Shown: positions 55,250-63,196 of the stretch, one piece after another
Layout: each line of letters starts with the position of its first letter
Position numbering within the stretch: position 1 is the first letter of the stretch
NCBI RefSeq assembly: GCF_001425175.1
Contig: NZ_LMDV01000001.1
Coordinates: 827,454 to 891,453 of the forward strand
Length of the DNA stretch: 64,000 nucleotides
Reading direction: 5' to 3'
Source of the DNA: Nocardioides sp. Root1257
GTDB taxonomy: Bacteria; Actinomycetota; Actinomycetes; Propionibacteriales; Nocardioidaceae
Program-made: the position numbers and the translations under genes
Notes under the pieces: model-generated
Told to the model about the DNA's origin: nothing
The model's database searches: none
What the model saw: the letters and a program-made list of their open reading frames with translations, nothing else

Positions 55250-56878
55250 TCAGGCGTGGTGGACGGCCGTCCCGTCGATCCAGGTCGACACCACCCGGGT
55301 GCCGCCGATGTCGTCGGCCGAGCCCGCGAACGGGTCGCGGTCCAGCACCACCAGGTCCGCGGTCGCGCCCGGCCGCAGCACGCCGGCGTTGTCGACGTGG
55401 TTGATCCACGCCGAGCCCGAGGTGTACGCCGCGAACGCGCTCTCCAGCGCGATCGCCTGCTCGGGCAGGAACCGCTCGTGCCCGGCCCGCCCCGGCTCGC
55501 CGTACGCCGTCCGGTTGACGGCGACGTGCATCGCCTCGAGCGGGTTCGGGCTGCTCACCGGCCAGTCGCTGCCGGCGACCAGCCGCGCGCCCGCGCGCTC
55601 GAGGTCGCCGAACGGGTACTGCCAGCCCACCCGCTCCTCCCCCAGGAACGGCAGCGTCAGCTCGACCATCTGCTCGTCGAGGCAGGCCCAGAGCATCTGC
55701 AGGTTGGCCGCGACCCCCAGGTCGGCGAAGCGGCCCAGGTCGTCGGGGTGCACGAGCTGCAGGTGCGCGACGTGGTGGCGCCGCTCGGGGTCGGTGCCGG
55801 CGAAGGCGTCCAGCGCCTCGCGCGCGCCGCGGTCGCCGATCGCGTGGACGTGCACCTGGAAGCCGGTCGCATCGAGCAGTCGCACGTACTCCCGCAGCGC
55901 CTCGGGGTCGACGAAGGAGTGGCCGGCGTTGGTCGTCGCGTGGCCGCAGCGGTCGAGGTAGGGCTGGCCGAGCGCGGCCGTGAAGTTCTCGGCGACGCCG
56001 TCCTGCATCACCTTCACGCTCGTCGCCCGGAACTGCCCGTGGGTGTACTCCTCGCGGCGCGCCACCAGGTCCGGGATCTGCTCGGCGCCGCGCGTGCGGT
56101 CCCACCAGAGCGCACCGACGACGTGCGCCGACAGGTCGCCCTCCTGCGCGGCGCGCAGGTACGTCGGGCCCGGGTCGTCCATGCCGGCGTACGCCCCGAC
56201 GATGGCGTCCTGCCACCCGGTGACGCCGTACGAGTGGAGGTAGCGCTGACCCTCGAGGAGCGCGGCGTAGTACTCGTCGTCCGTGGTCTGCGGCGTCAGC
56301 CGCGCGACGGCGTGCATCGCGCCCTCGTGCAGCGTCCCCGTGGGTCGACCCTCGGCGTCGCGCTCGAAGCGACCGTCAGCGGGGTCGGGCGTGTGCCGGT
56401 CGATCCCGCCGAGCTCGAGCGCTCGGCTGTTGGCCCACGCACCGTGGTGGTCGCGGTTGGGCAGGAAGACCGGCCGGTCGGGCACGACCGCGTCCAGGTC
56501 GGCGGCCGTGGGCGTGCCGCCCGGGAAGGCCGACATCGCCCAGCCGCCGCCGAGGATCCACGGCCGGTCCGGGTGCGCGTCGGCGTACGCCCTGATGATC
56601 CGGAGGTAGTCGTCGCGGTTCTCGCCCTCGGTCAGGTCGCAGCGGGTGCGCTCGAGACCGCCCTGCACCGCGTGCACGTGCGCGTCCACGAAGCCCGGCG
56701 CGAGCAGGCCGCCCTGGAGGTCGACGACCTCGTCGACCCCGGTGGTCGAGGTGCCAGCGGAGCGATCCTCGAAACCACCGTCGATCGACAGGATGCGACC
56801 TTCCGCGACCAGCACCTCGCCGGCACCGACGTACCGGTGCCCGTCGAAGAGGGCGCCGTTGGTGAACAGCGTCGCCAT
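55250..56878 (-). CDS. YtcJ-like metal-dependent amidohydrolase
   Basis: Amidohydrolase 3 family protein of 542 residues. APGFVDAHVHAVQGG holds the first metal pair, FLPNRDHHGAWANSRALEL is characteristic of YtcJ-type enzymes, HVHAIGDRGAREALDAF and LVAGSDWPVSSPNPLEAM carry later catalytic His and Asp. The end is the usual TADLVVLDRDPF. Members include N-substituted formamide deformylases. Placement in the polyamine region suggests it may free amines from N-acyl or N-formyl forms. ATG 56878 has a GGAGGG site. Confidence 0.85.
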   Translation of the reverse strand: MATLFTNGALFDGHRYVGAGEVLVAEGRILSIDGGFEDRSAGTSTTGVDEVVDLQGGLLAPGFVDAHVHAVQGGLERTRCDLTEGENRDDYLRIIRAYADAHPDRPWILGGGWAMSAFPGGTPTAADLDAVVPDRPVFLPNRDHHGAWANSRALELGGIDRHTPDPADGRFERDAEGRPTGTLHEGAMHAVARLTPQTTDDEYYAALLEGQRYLHSYGVTGWQDAIVGAYAGMDDPGPTYLRAAQEGDLSAHVVGALWWDRTRGAEQIPDLVARREEYTHGQFRATSVKVMQDGVAENFTAALGQPYLDRCGHATTNAGHSFVDPEALREYVRLLDATGFQVHVHAIGDRGAREALDAFAGTDPERRHHVAHLQLVHPDDLGRFADLGVAANLQMLWACLDEQMVELTLPFLGEERVGWQYPFGDLERAGARLVAGSDWPVSSPNPLEAMHVAVNRTAYGEPGRAGHERFLPEQAIALESAFAAYTSGSAWINHVDNAGVLRPGATADLVVLDRDPFAGSADDIGGTRVVSTWIDGTAVHHA

Positions 56879-57026
56879 CAGCGACCCTCCAGCCAGGTGA
56901 TATCGGGTCCGAGCTGCGGGCCGTACCGAGTCATGTTGCCCATTCAACAACGGATTCCGGAGAAATCACACGCCGCCGCGACGGATCCGCTTGCTTCTCG
57001 CCAGGCGCACCACGCACCATGGGGAC

Positions 57027-58415
57027 ATGCAGCACGACTACGACCACCTTCAGCGCGCCGCCAAGGACCACCTGTGGATGCACTTCACGCGCCACTCGAC
57101 CTACGACACCTCGGACGTGCCGATCATCGTGCGCGGTGAGGGCGCCTACATCTACGACGCGCAGGGCAAGCGCTACCTCGACGGCCTGGGCGGGCTCTTC
57201 GTCTCCCAGCTCGGCCACGGGCGCACCGAGCTCGCCGACGCGGCGGCCGCACAGGCCAAGGAGCTGGCGTTCCACCCGCTGTGGTCCTACGCCCACCCCA
57301 ACGCGATCCTGCTCGCCGAGCGGATCGCGAACTACGCGCCGGGCGACCTGAACCGGGTCTTCTTCACCACCGGCGGCGGCGAGGCCGTCGAGTCGGCGTG
57401 GAAGCTCGCGAAGAACTTCTTCAAGCTCACCGGCAAGCCGATGAAGCACAAGGTGCTGAGCCGCACCATCGCCTACCACGGCACCACCCAGGGCGCCCTG
57501 TCGATCACCGGCCTGCCGCCACTCAAGGCACAGTTCGAGCCGCTGGTCCCCTCGACCTTCCGGGTCCCGAACACCAACATCTACCGCGCCGCCGAGACCA
57601 CCGGCGGCCTGCTCGACGGCAGCGACCCCGAGGCCTTCGGCCGCTGGGCGGCCGACCAGATCGCCGTCCAGATCGAGAACGAGGGGCCCGAGACCGTGGC
57701 CGCCGTCTTCCTCGAGCCCGTGCAGAACGCCGGCGGCTGCTTCCCGCCCCCGCCCGGCTACTTCCAGCGGGTCCGCGAGATCTGCGACGAGTACGACGTG
57801 CTGCTGGTCTCCGACGAGGTCATCTGCGCCTACGGCCGGCTCGGCTACATGTTCGGCGCGGAGCGCTACGGCTACCAGCCCGACATCATCACCTCCGCCA
57901 AGGGCATCACCTCCGGCTACGCCCCGCTTGGCGCGATGATCGCCTCCGACCGTCTGATGGAGCCGTTCCTCCACGGAGCCGAGTCCTTCGCCCACGGCTT
58001 CACCTTCGGCGGCCACCCGGTCTCGACCGCGGTCGCGATGGCGAACTTCGACGTCTTCGAGAACGAGCACATCCTCGAGCACGTCCGCGACAACGAGGGC
58101 GCCTTCCGCTCCACCCTCGAGCGGCTCCTGGACCTGCCGATCGTCGGCGACGTCCGCGGCGACGGCTACTTCTACGGCATCGAGCTCGTCAAGGACAAGG
58201 ACACCCGGGAGACTTTCAACGAGGAGGAGTCGGAGAAGCTGCTCCGCGGCTTCCTCTCCAAGGCGCTCTACGACGAGGGCCTCTACTGCCGCGCCGACGA
58301 CCGCGGCGACCCGGTCATCCAGCTCTCCCCGCCGCTGATCTGCGACCAGCCCCACTTCGACGAGATGGAGCAGATCCTCCGCACCGTCCTCGACAAGGCC
58401 GCGACGCTGCTCTGA
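57027..58415 (+). CDS. Class III aminotransferase (SpuC-like)
   Basis: PLP enzyme of 462 residues. FFTTGGGEAVESAWKLAKNF, SRTIAYHGTTQGALSITG, VLLVSDEVICAYGRLGYMFG and ITSAKGITSGYAPLGAM, with Schiff-base Lys292, are as in putrescine/cadaverine- or beta-alanine-pyruvate transaminases. With the aldehyde dehydrogenase it would make a two-step diamine route: diamine to aminoaldehyde, then to amino acid. ATG 57027 follows GGGGA; an upstream ATG at 56991 would add 12 residues. It is divergent from the YtcJ-like gene. Confidence 0.87.
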   Translation: MQHDYDHLQRAAKDHLWMHFTRHSTYDTSDVPIIVRGEGAYIYDAQGKRYLDGLGGLFVSQLGHGRTELADAAAAQAKELAFHPLWSYAHPNAILLAERIANYAPGDLNRVFFTTGGGEAVESAWKLAKNFFKLTGKPMKHKVLSRTIAYHGTTQGALSITGLPPLKAQFEPLVPSTFRVPNTNIYRAAETTGGLLDGSDPEAFGRWAADQIAVQIENEGPETVAAVFLEPVQNAGGCFPPPPGYFQRVREICDEYDVLLVSDEVICAYGRLGYMFGAERYGYQPDIITSAKGITSGYAPLGAMIASDRLMEPFLHGAESFAHGFTFGGHPVSTAVAMANFDVFENEHILEHVRDNEGAFRSTLERLLDLPIVGDVRGDGYFYGIELVKDKDTRETFNEEESEKLLRGFLSKALYDEGLYCRADDRGDPVIQLSPPLICDQPHFDEMEQILRTVLDKAATLL

Positions 58416-58433
58416 CGCGCGGCGGGTCCTCAG

Positions 58434-58481
58434 CAACGTCATACGGGCGGAGCCACCATCGGCTCCGCCCGTATGACGTTG
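58434..58481. terminator. Perfect 21-bp bidirectional terminator hairpin
   Basis: Arm 58434-58454 (CAACGTCATACGGGCGGAGC plus C) pairs without mismatch with 58461-58481 around loop ACCATC. It lies between convergent genes ending at 58415 and 58500. No T-run on either side. A shared terminator is the simplest reading. Confidence 0.8.
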
Positions 58482-58499
58482 TGCGGGAGATTCTCGGCG

Positions 58500-59336
58500 T
58501 CAGGTGAGCTTGGCCGCGCGGCGGCGGCTGGTGACCTCGCCGCCGACCACGATCACGACGGAGATCAGGAACATCACCGTGCCGACGACGTTGACCTGCA
58601 TCGGCACGCCGCGCTGGGAGACACCCCAGACGTACATGGGGAACGTCGTGGTGTTGCCCGCGTTGAGGTTCGTGACGATGAAGTCGTCGAACGACAGCGA
58701 GAAGCTCAGCAGCGCCGCGCCCAGGATGCCCGGGAAGACCAGCGGGAAGGTGATGCGCCAGAAGGTCTGCCGCGGCGTGGCATAGAGGTCCATCGCCGCC
58801 TGTTCGAGGTTGTCGTCGAGACCCGCTAGTCGGGCCCGGACGGTGACGACCACGAACGACAGGCAGAACATGATGTGCGCGATCAGGATCGTCCAGAAGC
58901 CGAGCTGGCCGCCGACGCCGGCGGCGACGAAGAGCGCCAGCAGCGAGGAGCCCATGACGATCTCGGGCGAGGCCATCGGCAGGAAGATCAGCAGGTTCAT
59001 CGCCGAGCGACCGGCGAACTGGTGCCGCACGAGGGCGAAGGCCATCAGGGTGCCGAGGATGGTGGACCCCAGGGTGGCCAGGAAGCCGATCCGGATGCTG
59101 GTCCAGAGCGAGCCGCACATGCCCTCGGGCTCGCACGGGTTCAGCCAGTTGTGCAGCGTGAACCCGTCGAAGCGGTAGATCAGCCGGCTGCTCGGGTCGT
59201 TGAAGCTCATCAGCACGACCACGAAGATCGGCACGAAGGTGTAGATCAGGACGGCGATGCCGAGGATCAGCACGAGGTGCTCGCGGAACCACCGGCCGGC
59301 GGCACTGCCCTGCTTGTAGCTGGCGGTCGCGCTCAC
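58500..59336 (-). CDS. Polyamine-type ABC importer permease (PotC-like), system 2
   Basis: Permease of 278 residues with six helices. The coupling loop reads NLEQAAMDLYATPRQTFWRI, followed by GAALLSFSLSFDDFIVTN, the PotC-like end. A large first periplasmic loop has two cysteines (NPCEPEGMCGS). ATG 59336 overlaps the preceding permease stop by 4 bases. Last gene of the second importer operon. Confidence 0.88.
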   Translation of the reverse strand: MSATASYKQGSAAGRWFREHLVLILGIAVLIYTFVPIFVVVLMSFNDPSSRLIYRFDGFTLHNWLNPCEPEGMCGSLWTSIRIGFLATLGSTILGTLMAFALVRHQFAGRSAMNLLIFLPMASPEIVMGSSLLALFVAAGVGGQLGFWTILIAHIMFCLSFVVVTVRARLAGLDDNLEQAAMDLYATPRQTFWRITFPLVFPGILGAALLSFSLSFDDFIVTNLNAGNTTTFPMYVWGVSQRGVPMQVNVVGTVMFLISVVIVVGGEVTSRRRAAKLT

Positions 59337-60193
59337 AGCAGGTCCTCCGTCCCTGCGCGGCGTACGTAGAACAGGACCATGCCCACGATCAGCACCATCA
59401 GGATGACCGAGAGCGCAGCCGCCGCCGGGTAGTCGTTGGCGTCGGTGAAGAGGCTCTGGATCACGCTGCCGATCATCCGCTGGTTGGGGCTGCCGAGGAG
59501 CTGGGCGTTGATGTAGTCGCCCACCGCCGGGATGAAGGTCAGCAGCGTCCCGGACACAACGCCCGGGAGCGACAGGGGCCAGGTGACCTTGAAGAACCCG
59601 ACGAACGGGTTCGCGTACAGGTCGCTGGACGCCTCGATCAGGCGTCCGTCGATCTTGTCGATGCTGGCGTAGAGCGGCAGCACCATGAAGGGCAGGAAGT
59701 TGTAGGTCAGGCCGGCGATCACCGCGACCGGCGTCGCGAGCAGCCGGCCGTCACTGCCGAGGATGTGCACGAACTGGAGGGTGTTGACGATGAACCCGTC
59801 GTCGGCGAGCAGCAGCTTCCACGACAGCGTCCGCACCAGGAAGCTGGTGAAGAACGGCGCGATCACCAGGACCAGCATCAGGTTCTTCCAGCGCCCGGCC
59901 TTGAAGGCGATCGCGTAGGCGAGCACGTAGCCCAGCAGCAGGCAGAAGAGCGTCGCGAGGGCGCCGTACGCGAGGGACCGGACCAGCGGCTGCCAGTAGG
60001 ACTGCAGCGCGTCCCAGTAGTTGGCCCAGTGGTAGGTCATCTCGTAGCCGTTGAGGTCCGACCCGCTGGGGTCGAACAGGCTGGTCGCGACCAGGGAGTA
60101 GAGCGGTACGACGAAGAAGAGGGCGAGCCACAGCACGCCGGGGATCAGCAGGAAGTACCCGGTGGAGCCGCGCTTGCGGACCGTCTCGCTCAT
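59333..60193 (-). CDS. Polyamine-type ABC importer permease (PotB-like), system 2
   Basis: Permease of 286 residues with six helices. It opens RKRGSTGYFLLIPGVLWLAL. LIEASSDLYANPFVGFFKVTW is the coupling loop, written here in full at 21 positions less one: LIEASSDLYANPFVGFFKV. FIPAVGDYINAQLLGSPNQ is characteristic of the PotB group. It overlaps its neighbours by 4 bases on each side. Confidence 0.88.
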   Translation of the reverse strand: MSETVRKRGSTGYFLLIPGVLWLALFFVVPLYSLVATSLFDPSGSDLNGYEMTYHWANYWDALQSYWQPLVRSLAYGALATLFCLLLGYVLAYAIAFKAGRWKNLMLVLVIAPFFTSFLVRTLSWKLLLADDGFIVNTLQFVHILGSDGRLLATPVAVIAGLTYNFLPFMVLPLYASIDKIDGRLIEASSDLYANPFVGFFKVTWPLSLPGVVSGTLLTFIPAVGDYINAQLLGSPNQRMIGSVIQSLFTDANDYPAAAALSVILMVLIVGMVLFYVRRAGTEDLL

Positions 60194-61356
60194 TCGGCGT
60201 CGGCCTTCTGCGCGCCGGCCGAGGCGTCCTGGCTGAAGTCGAGGAGGAACGCGTACTCAGGTCGCCAGGACAGCTCGACCTGCTCGCCGGTGGCGAACAT
60301 CCGCCGCCGTCCCGTGTTCTGCTCGAACACGCCCAGCTCCTGGCCCCACGGCATCCGGACGAGGTACTGCGTGCTCACCCCGACGAAGCTGACGTCGGTG
60401 ACGACACCGCCGGGGATGGTGTTGCCGGGAGCGTCGAGCGCCTCGCCGGGCTCGCCGATCAGGACCTTCTCGGGCCGGATCCCGACCCAGCCCTTGTCGC
60501 CGTCGGCGTGACACCGCTCCGTCGGGATCGAGACCCCGATGCCGTGCATGTCGACGGTGACGACGTCGGCGGCGCGGCTCTGGATGGTGCCCTCGATCAG
60601 GTTCGACTGGCCCAGGAAGTTGGCGACGAAGGTCGACTGCGGGTTCTCGTAGAGGTCCGCCGGAGCGCCCATCTGCTCGATGACCCCGGCGTTCATGACG
60701 GCGACCGTGTCGGCCATCGTCATGGCCTCCTCCTGGTCGTGCGTGACGTGCACGAAGGTGAGCCCGACCTCGGTCTGGATCCGCTTGATCTCCAGCTGCA
60801 TCGAGCGCCGCAGCTTGAGGTCCAGGGCGCCGAGGGGCTCGTCGAGCAGCAGCACCTCGGGCTTGTTGATCAGCGCCCGCGCGAGCGCTACCCGCTGCTG
60901 CTGACCGCCGGAGAGCTGGGCCGGCTTCTTGCGGGCCTGCGAGTCGAGCTCGACCAGGTCGAGCATCTCGCGCACCGCGGTGTCGACGTCCTTGCGCTTG
61001 CGGCGCCGGAGCCCGAAGGCGACGTTCTCGAAGATGTCGAGGTGCGGGAAGAGCGCGTAGCTCTGGAAGACCGTGTTGACCGGCCGCTGGTACGGCTTCG
61101 CGTAGGTGATGTCCTGCCCGGCCAGGGTGATCGACCCCGAGGTCGGCGTCTCGAGGCCGGCCACCATCCGCAGCGTCGTCGTCTTGCCGCAGCCGGACGG
61201 GCCCAGCAGCGCGATGAACGATCCTCGGGGTACGTCGAGGTCGAGGCTCGAGACGGCGTGGAACGACCCGAACGACTTGGTCACCTGCCGCAGCCGCAGC
61301 CCGTCGTACCCCTCGGAGTCCGTCGCCGTCGGCTCCTGCTCAACCACCTGTGACAT
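60190..61356 (-). CDS. Polyamine-type importer ATPase (PotA-like), system 2
   Basis: ATPase of 388 residues. Walker A is LGPSGCGKTTTLRMVAG, the Q-loop VFQSYALFPHLDI, the signature [15 protein letters not shown] and Walker [13 protein letters not shown]. The C-terminal TOBE region includes VGIRPEKVLIGEPG. It overlaps the binding-protein gene by 17 bases upstream and the permease by 4 downstream, so the whole unit is coupled. Confidence 0.92.
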   Translation of the reverse strand: MSQVVEQEPTATDSEGYDGLRLRQVTKSFGSFHAVSSLDLDVPRGSFIALLGPSGCGKTTTLRMVAGLETPTSGSITLAGQDITYAKPYQRPVNTVFQSYALFPHLDIFENVAFGLRRRKRKDVDTAVREMLDLVELDSQARKKPAQLSGGQQQRVALARALINKPEVLLLDEPLGALDLKLRRSMQLEIKRIQTEVGLTFVHVTHDQEEAMTMADTVAVMNAGVIEQMGAPADLYENPQSTFVANFLGQSNLIEGTIQSRAADVVTVDMHGIGVSIPTERCHADGDKGWVGIRPEKVLIGEPGEALDAPGNTIPGGVVTDVSFVGVSTQYLVRMPWGQELGVFEQNTGRRRMFATGEQVELSWRPEYAFLLDFSQDASAGAQKADAE

Positions 61357-62536
61357 CGTCGAACTCTCCTTGGTAGGCGGTGATCTGCTTCTCGCTCAGC
61401 GGCATGAAGTCGAAGGTGACGGCAAGCGTCTCGTCGTCGGGGAAGATCAGGACGTTGTCGACGAGGCTCGGGTCGACCTTCTCCATCGCTTCCTTGGCCC
61501 CGTTCACGGGGCAGATGTAGTTGACCCAGGCGGCGAGCTTGGCCGCGTTCTCCGGGTCGTAGTAGTAGTCGATCCACTTCTCGGCGTTGGCCTGGTGCTC
61601 GGCCAGGTTCGGCACGAGCATGTTGTCGCTCCAGAGCGACAGCCCCTCCTCCGGCGCGATGAACTTGATGTCCGGGTTGTCGAACTGGGCCTGGATCACG
61701 TCGCCGGACCATGCCTCGCACGCGACGATGTTGCCGGCCGCCAGGTCCTGGATGTACTCGTTGCCGGTGAAGGCCCGGACCTGCCCCGAGGCGACCACCT
61801 CGCGCAGCCGGTCGATGGCGTTGGCCCAGTCGTCGTCGGTGAAGTCGCTGGGGTTGGCGCCGACCACCTTGAGCATGAACCCCATGGTGTCGCGCATCTC
61901 GCTCAGCAGGCTGATCTTGCCGTTGAGCTCGGGGCGGGTGAGCAGCTCCTCGAAGCTCTTCACCTCGCCGGTCTTCGCCGCGTTGTAGGCGATCCCGGTC
62001 AGGCCGCTCTGCCACGGCGCGTGGAAGGTCAGGTCGGGATCCCACTGCCGGCCCTGGAGGGGCTTGATCAGGTTGGCGTGCAGGTTCGGGACGCTGCCCT
62101 TGTCGAGAGGCTGGATCCAGCCGAGCGAGATCATCCGCGCGGCCATCCAGTCGGTCAGCACGATCATGTCGCGGTTGATCGTCTGGCAGGACCCGAGCTG
62201 GTTCTTCACCTTGGCGTAGAACTCGTTGTTGTCGTTGACGTCGTCGGTGTAGTCGACGGAGATGCCGGTCTGGTCCTCGAAGACCCGCAGGGTCGAGGTC
62301 GGCTTCTTGATCGGGTCGATGTACGCCGGCCAGTTCGAGATGATCAGCTTCTTCTGGGACGCCGACACGTCGGTCGCCCGGCAGTCGGCCGGGTTGACCT
62401 TGCGAGGGTCGACCCCGAAGAACGGCAGGTTGAGCGCCGCGAGGCTGACGCCCGCGAACGCGACACCACCGCCGGCCTTGAGCAACCCGCGACGAGACAG
62501 TCCGCCCCGCCCACCTCCGGTGGGTCCCTGCACCAT
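61340..62536 (-). CDS. Polyamine-type solute-binding protein with Tat signal, system 2
   Basis: Binding protein of 398 residues. The N-terminus LSRRGLLKAGGGVAFAGVS is a twin-arginine signal, so it is probably exported folded; I see no lipobox cysteine. The mature part resembles PotD: LIISNWPAYIDP, TGISVDYTDDVNDNNEFYAK and DWMAARMISLGWIQPLDK. It has VACEAWSGDVIQA and WSDNMLVPNLAEHQANAEKW later. ATG 62536 has GGGAG upstream. First gene of importer 2, divergent from an Lrp regulator. Confidence 0.87.
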   Translation of the reverse strand: MVQGPTGGGRGGLSRRGLLKAGGGVAFAGVSLAALNLPFFGVDPRKVNPADCRATDVSASQKKLIISNWPAYIDPIKKPTSTLRVFEDQTGISVDYTDDVNDNNEFYAKVKNQLGSCQTINRDMIVLTDWMAARMISLGWIQPLDKGSVPNLHANLIKPLQGRQWDPDLTFHAPWQSGLTGIAYNAAKTGEVKSFEELLTRPELNGKISLLSEMRDTMGFMLKVVGANPSDFTDDDWANAIDRLREVVASGQVRAFTGNEYIQDLAAGNIVACEAWSGDVIQAQFDNPDIKFIAPEEGLSLWSDNMLVPNLAEHQANAEKWIDYYYDPENAAKLAAWVNYICPVNGAKEAMEKVDPSLVDNVLIFPDDETLAVTFDFMPLSEKQITAYQGEFDDVTGG

Positions 62537-62594
62537 GCGGACTCCCTTCGAAACCTGCTCGACGCCTCGGATCGTGCCACGCTGAGGGCCTGCC

Positions 62595-62644
62595 GACAAG
62601 CGATCCCGTCGATACGAAACATCCTCGCAACGAAATCGCTTGTC
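62595..62644. promoter_or_regulatory. Spaced inverted repeat between importer 2 and lrp
   Basis: GACAAGCGAT (62595-62604) and ATCGCTTGTC (62635-62644) are perfect 10-bp arms 30 bases apart. The gap contains related CGATACGAAAC and CGCAACGAAA stretches. Widely spaced half-sites suit Lrp/AsnC octamers that wrap DNA. The site lies 59 bp before the binding-protein start and 79 bp before lrp. Confidence 0.6.
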
Positions 62645-62722
62645 AGGCCCGGCGACGAGCATTTCCGTGCGACACCCGTCGAGACCTTTGACCGGAGCCG
62701 TCCGCTGCGGAACCATCCCCCC

Positions 62723-63196
62723 ATGAGCAGGAACCCTGGCCGGACGACGCAGCCGTTGGACGACGTCTCGAAGGCGATCATCGAGCAGCTCCAGCAGGAC
62801 GGCCGGCGCTCGTACGCCGCCATCGGCAAGGTCGTCGGTCTCTCGGAGGCCGCGGTCCGCCAGCGCGTGCAGCGGCTGATCGAGTCCGGCGTCATGCAGG
62901 TGGTCGCGGTGACCGACCCGCTCGAGCTCGGCTTCGCGCGCCAGGCGATGGTCGGGGTCCGCGTGTCCGGACCACTGGAGCCGGTCGCCGACCGTCTCGC
63001 CGAGCTCGACGAGGTGGACTACGTCGTGGTCACCGCGGGCTCCTTCGACCTGCTGGTGGAGGTCGTCTGCGAGACCGACGAGCACCTGCTCGAGCTGATC
63101 TCGGAGCGGATCCGCACCGTCGAGGGCGTGGTCGCGACCGAGACGTTCATGTACCTCAGCCTGCGCAAGCAGACCTACTCGTGGGGTGTGCGCTGA
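62723..63196 (+). CDS. Lrp/AsnC-family regulator
   Basis: Regulator of 157 residues. The HTH is QPLDDVSKAIIEQLQQDGRR, SYAAIGKVVGLSEAAVRQRV and QRLIESGVMQVVAV. The C-terminal RAM/AsnC ligand domain has VDYVVVTAGSFDLLVEVVCE and TVEGVVATETFMYLSL. No ribosome site precedes ATG 62723. Divergent from importer 2 and overlapping an amine-oxidase-like gene, so it probably controls polyamine uptake and breakdown. Confidence 0.92.
   Translation: MSRNPGRTTQPLDDVSKAIIEQLQQDGRRSYAAIGKVVGLSEAAVRQRVQRLIESGVMQVVAVTDPLELGFARQAMVGVRVSGPLEPVADRLAELDEVDYVVVTAGSFDLLVEVVCETDEHLLELISERIRTVEGVVATETFMYLSLRKQTYSWGVR

Noticed and set aside
53627..57139. A 1170-codon open frame on the plus strand
   Set aside because: Mirrors the aldehyde dehydrogenase and amidohydrolase genes on the minus strand; no recognisable domain.
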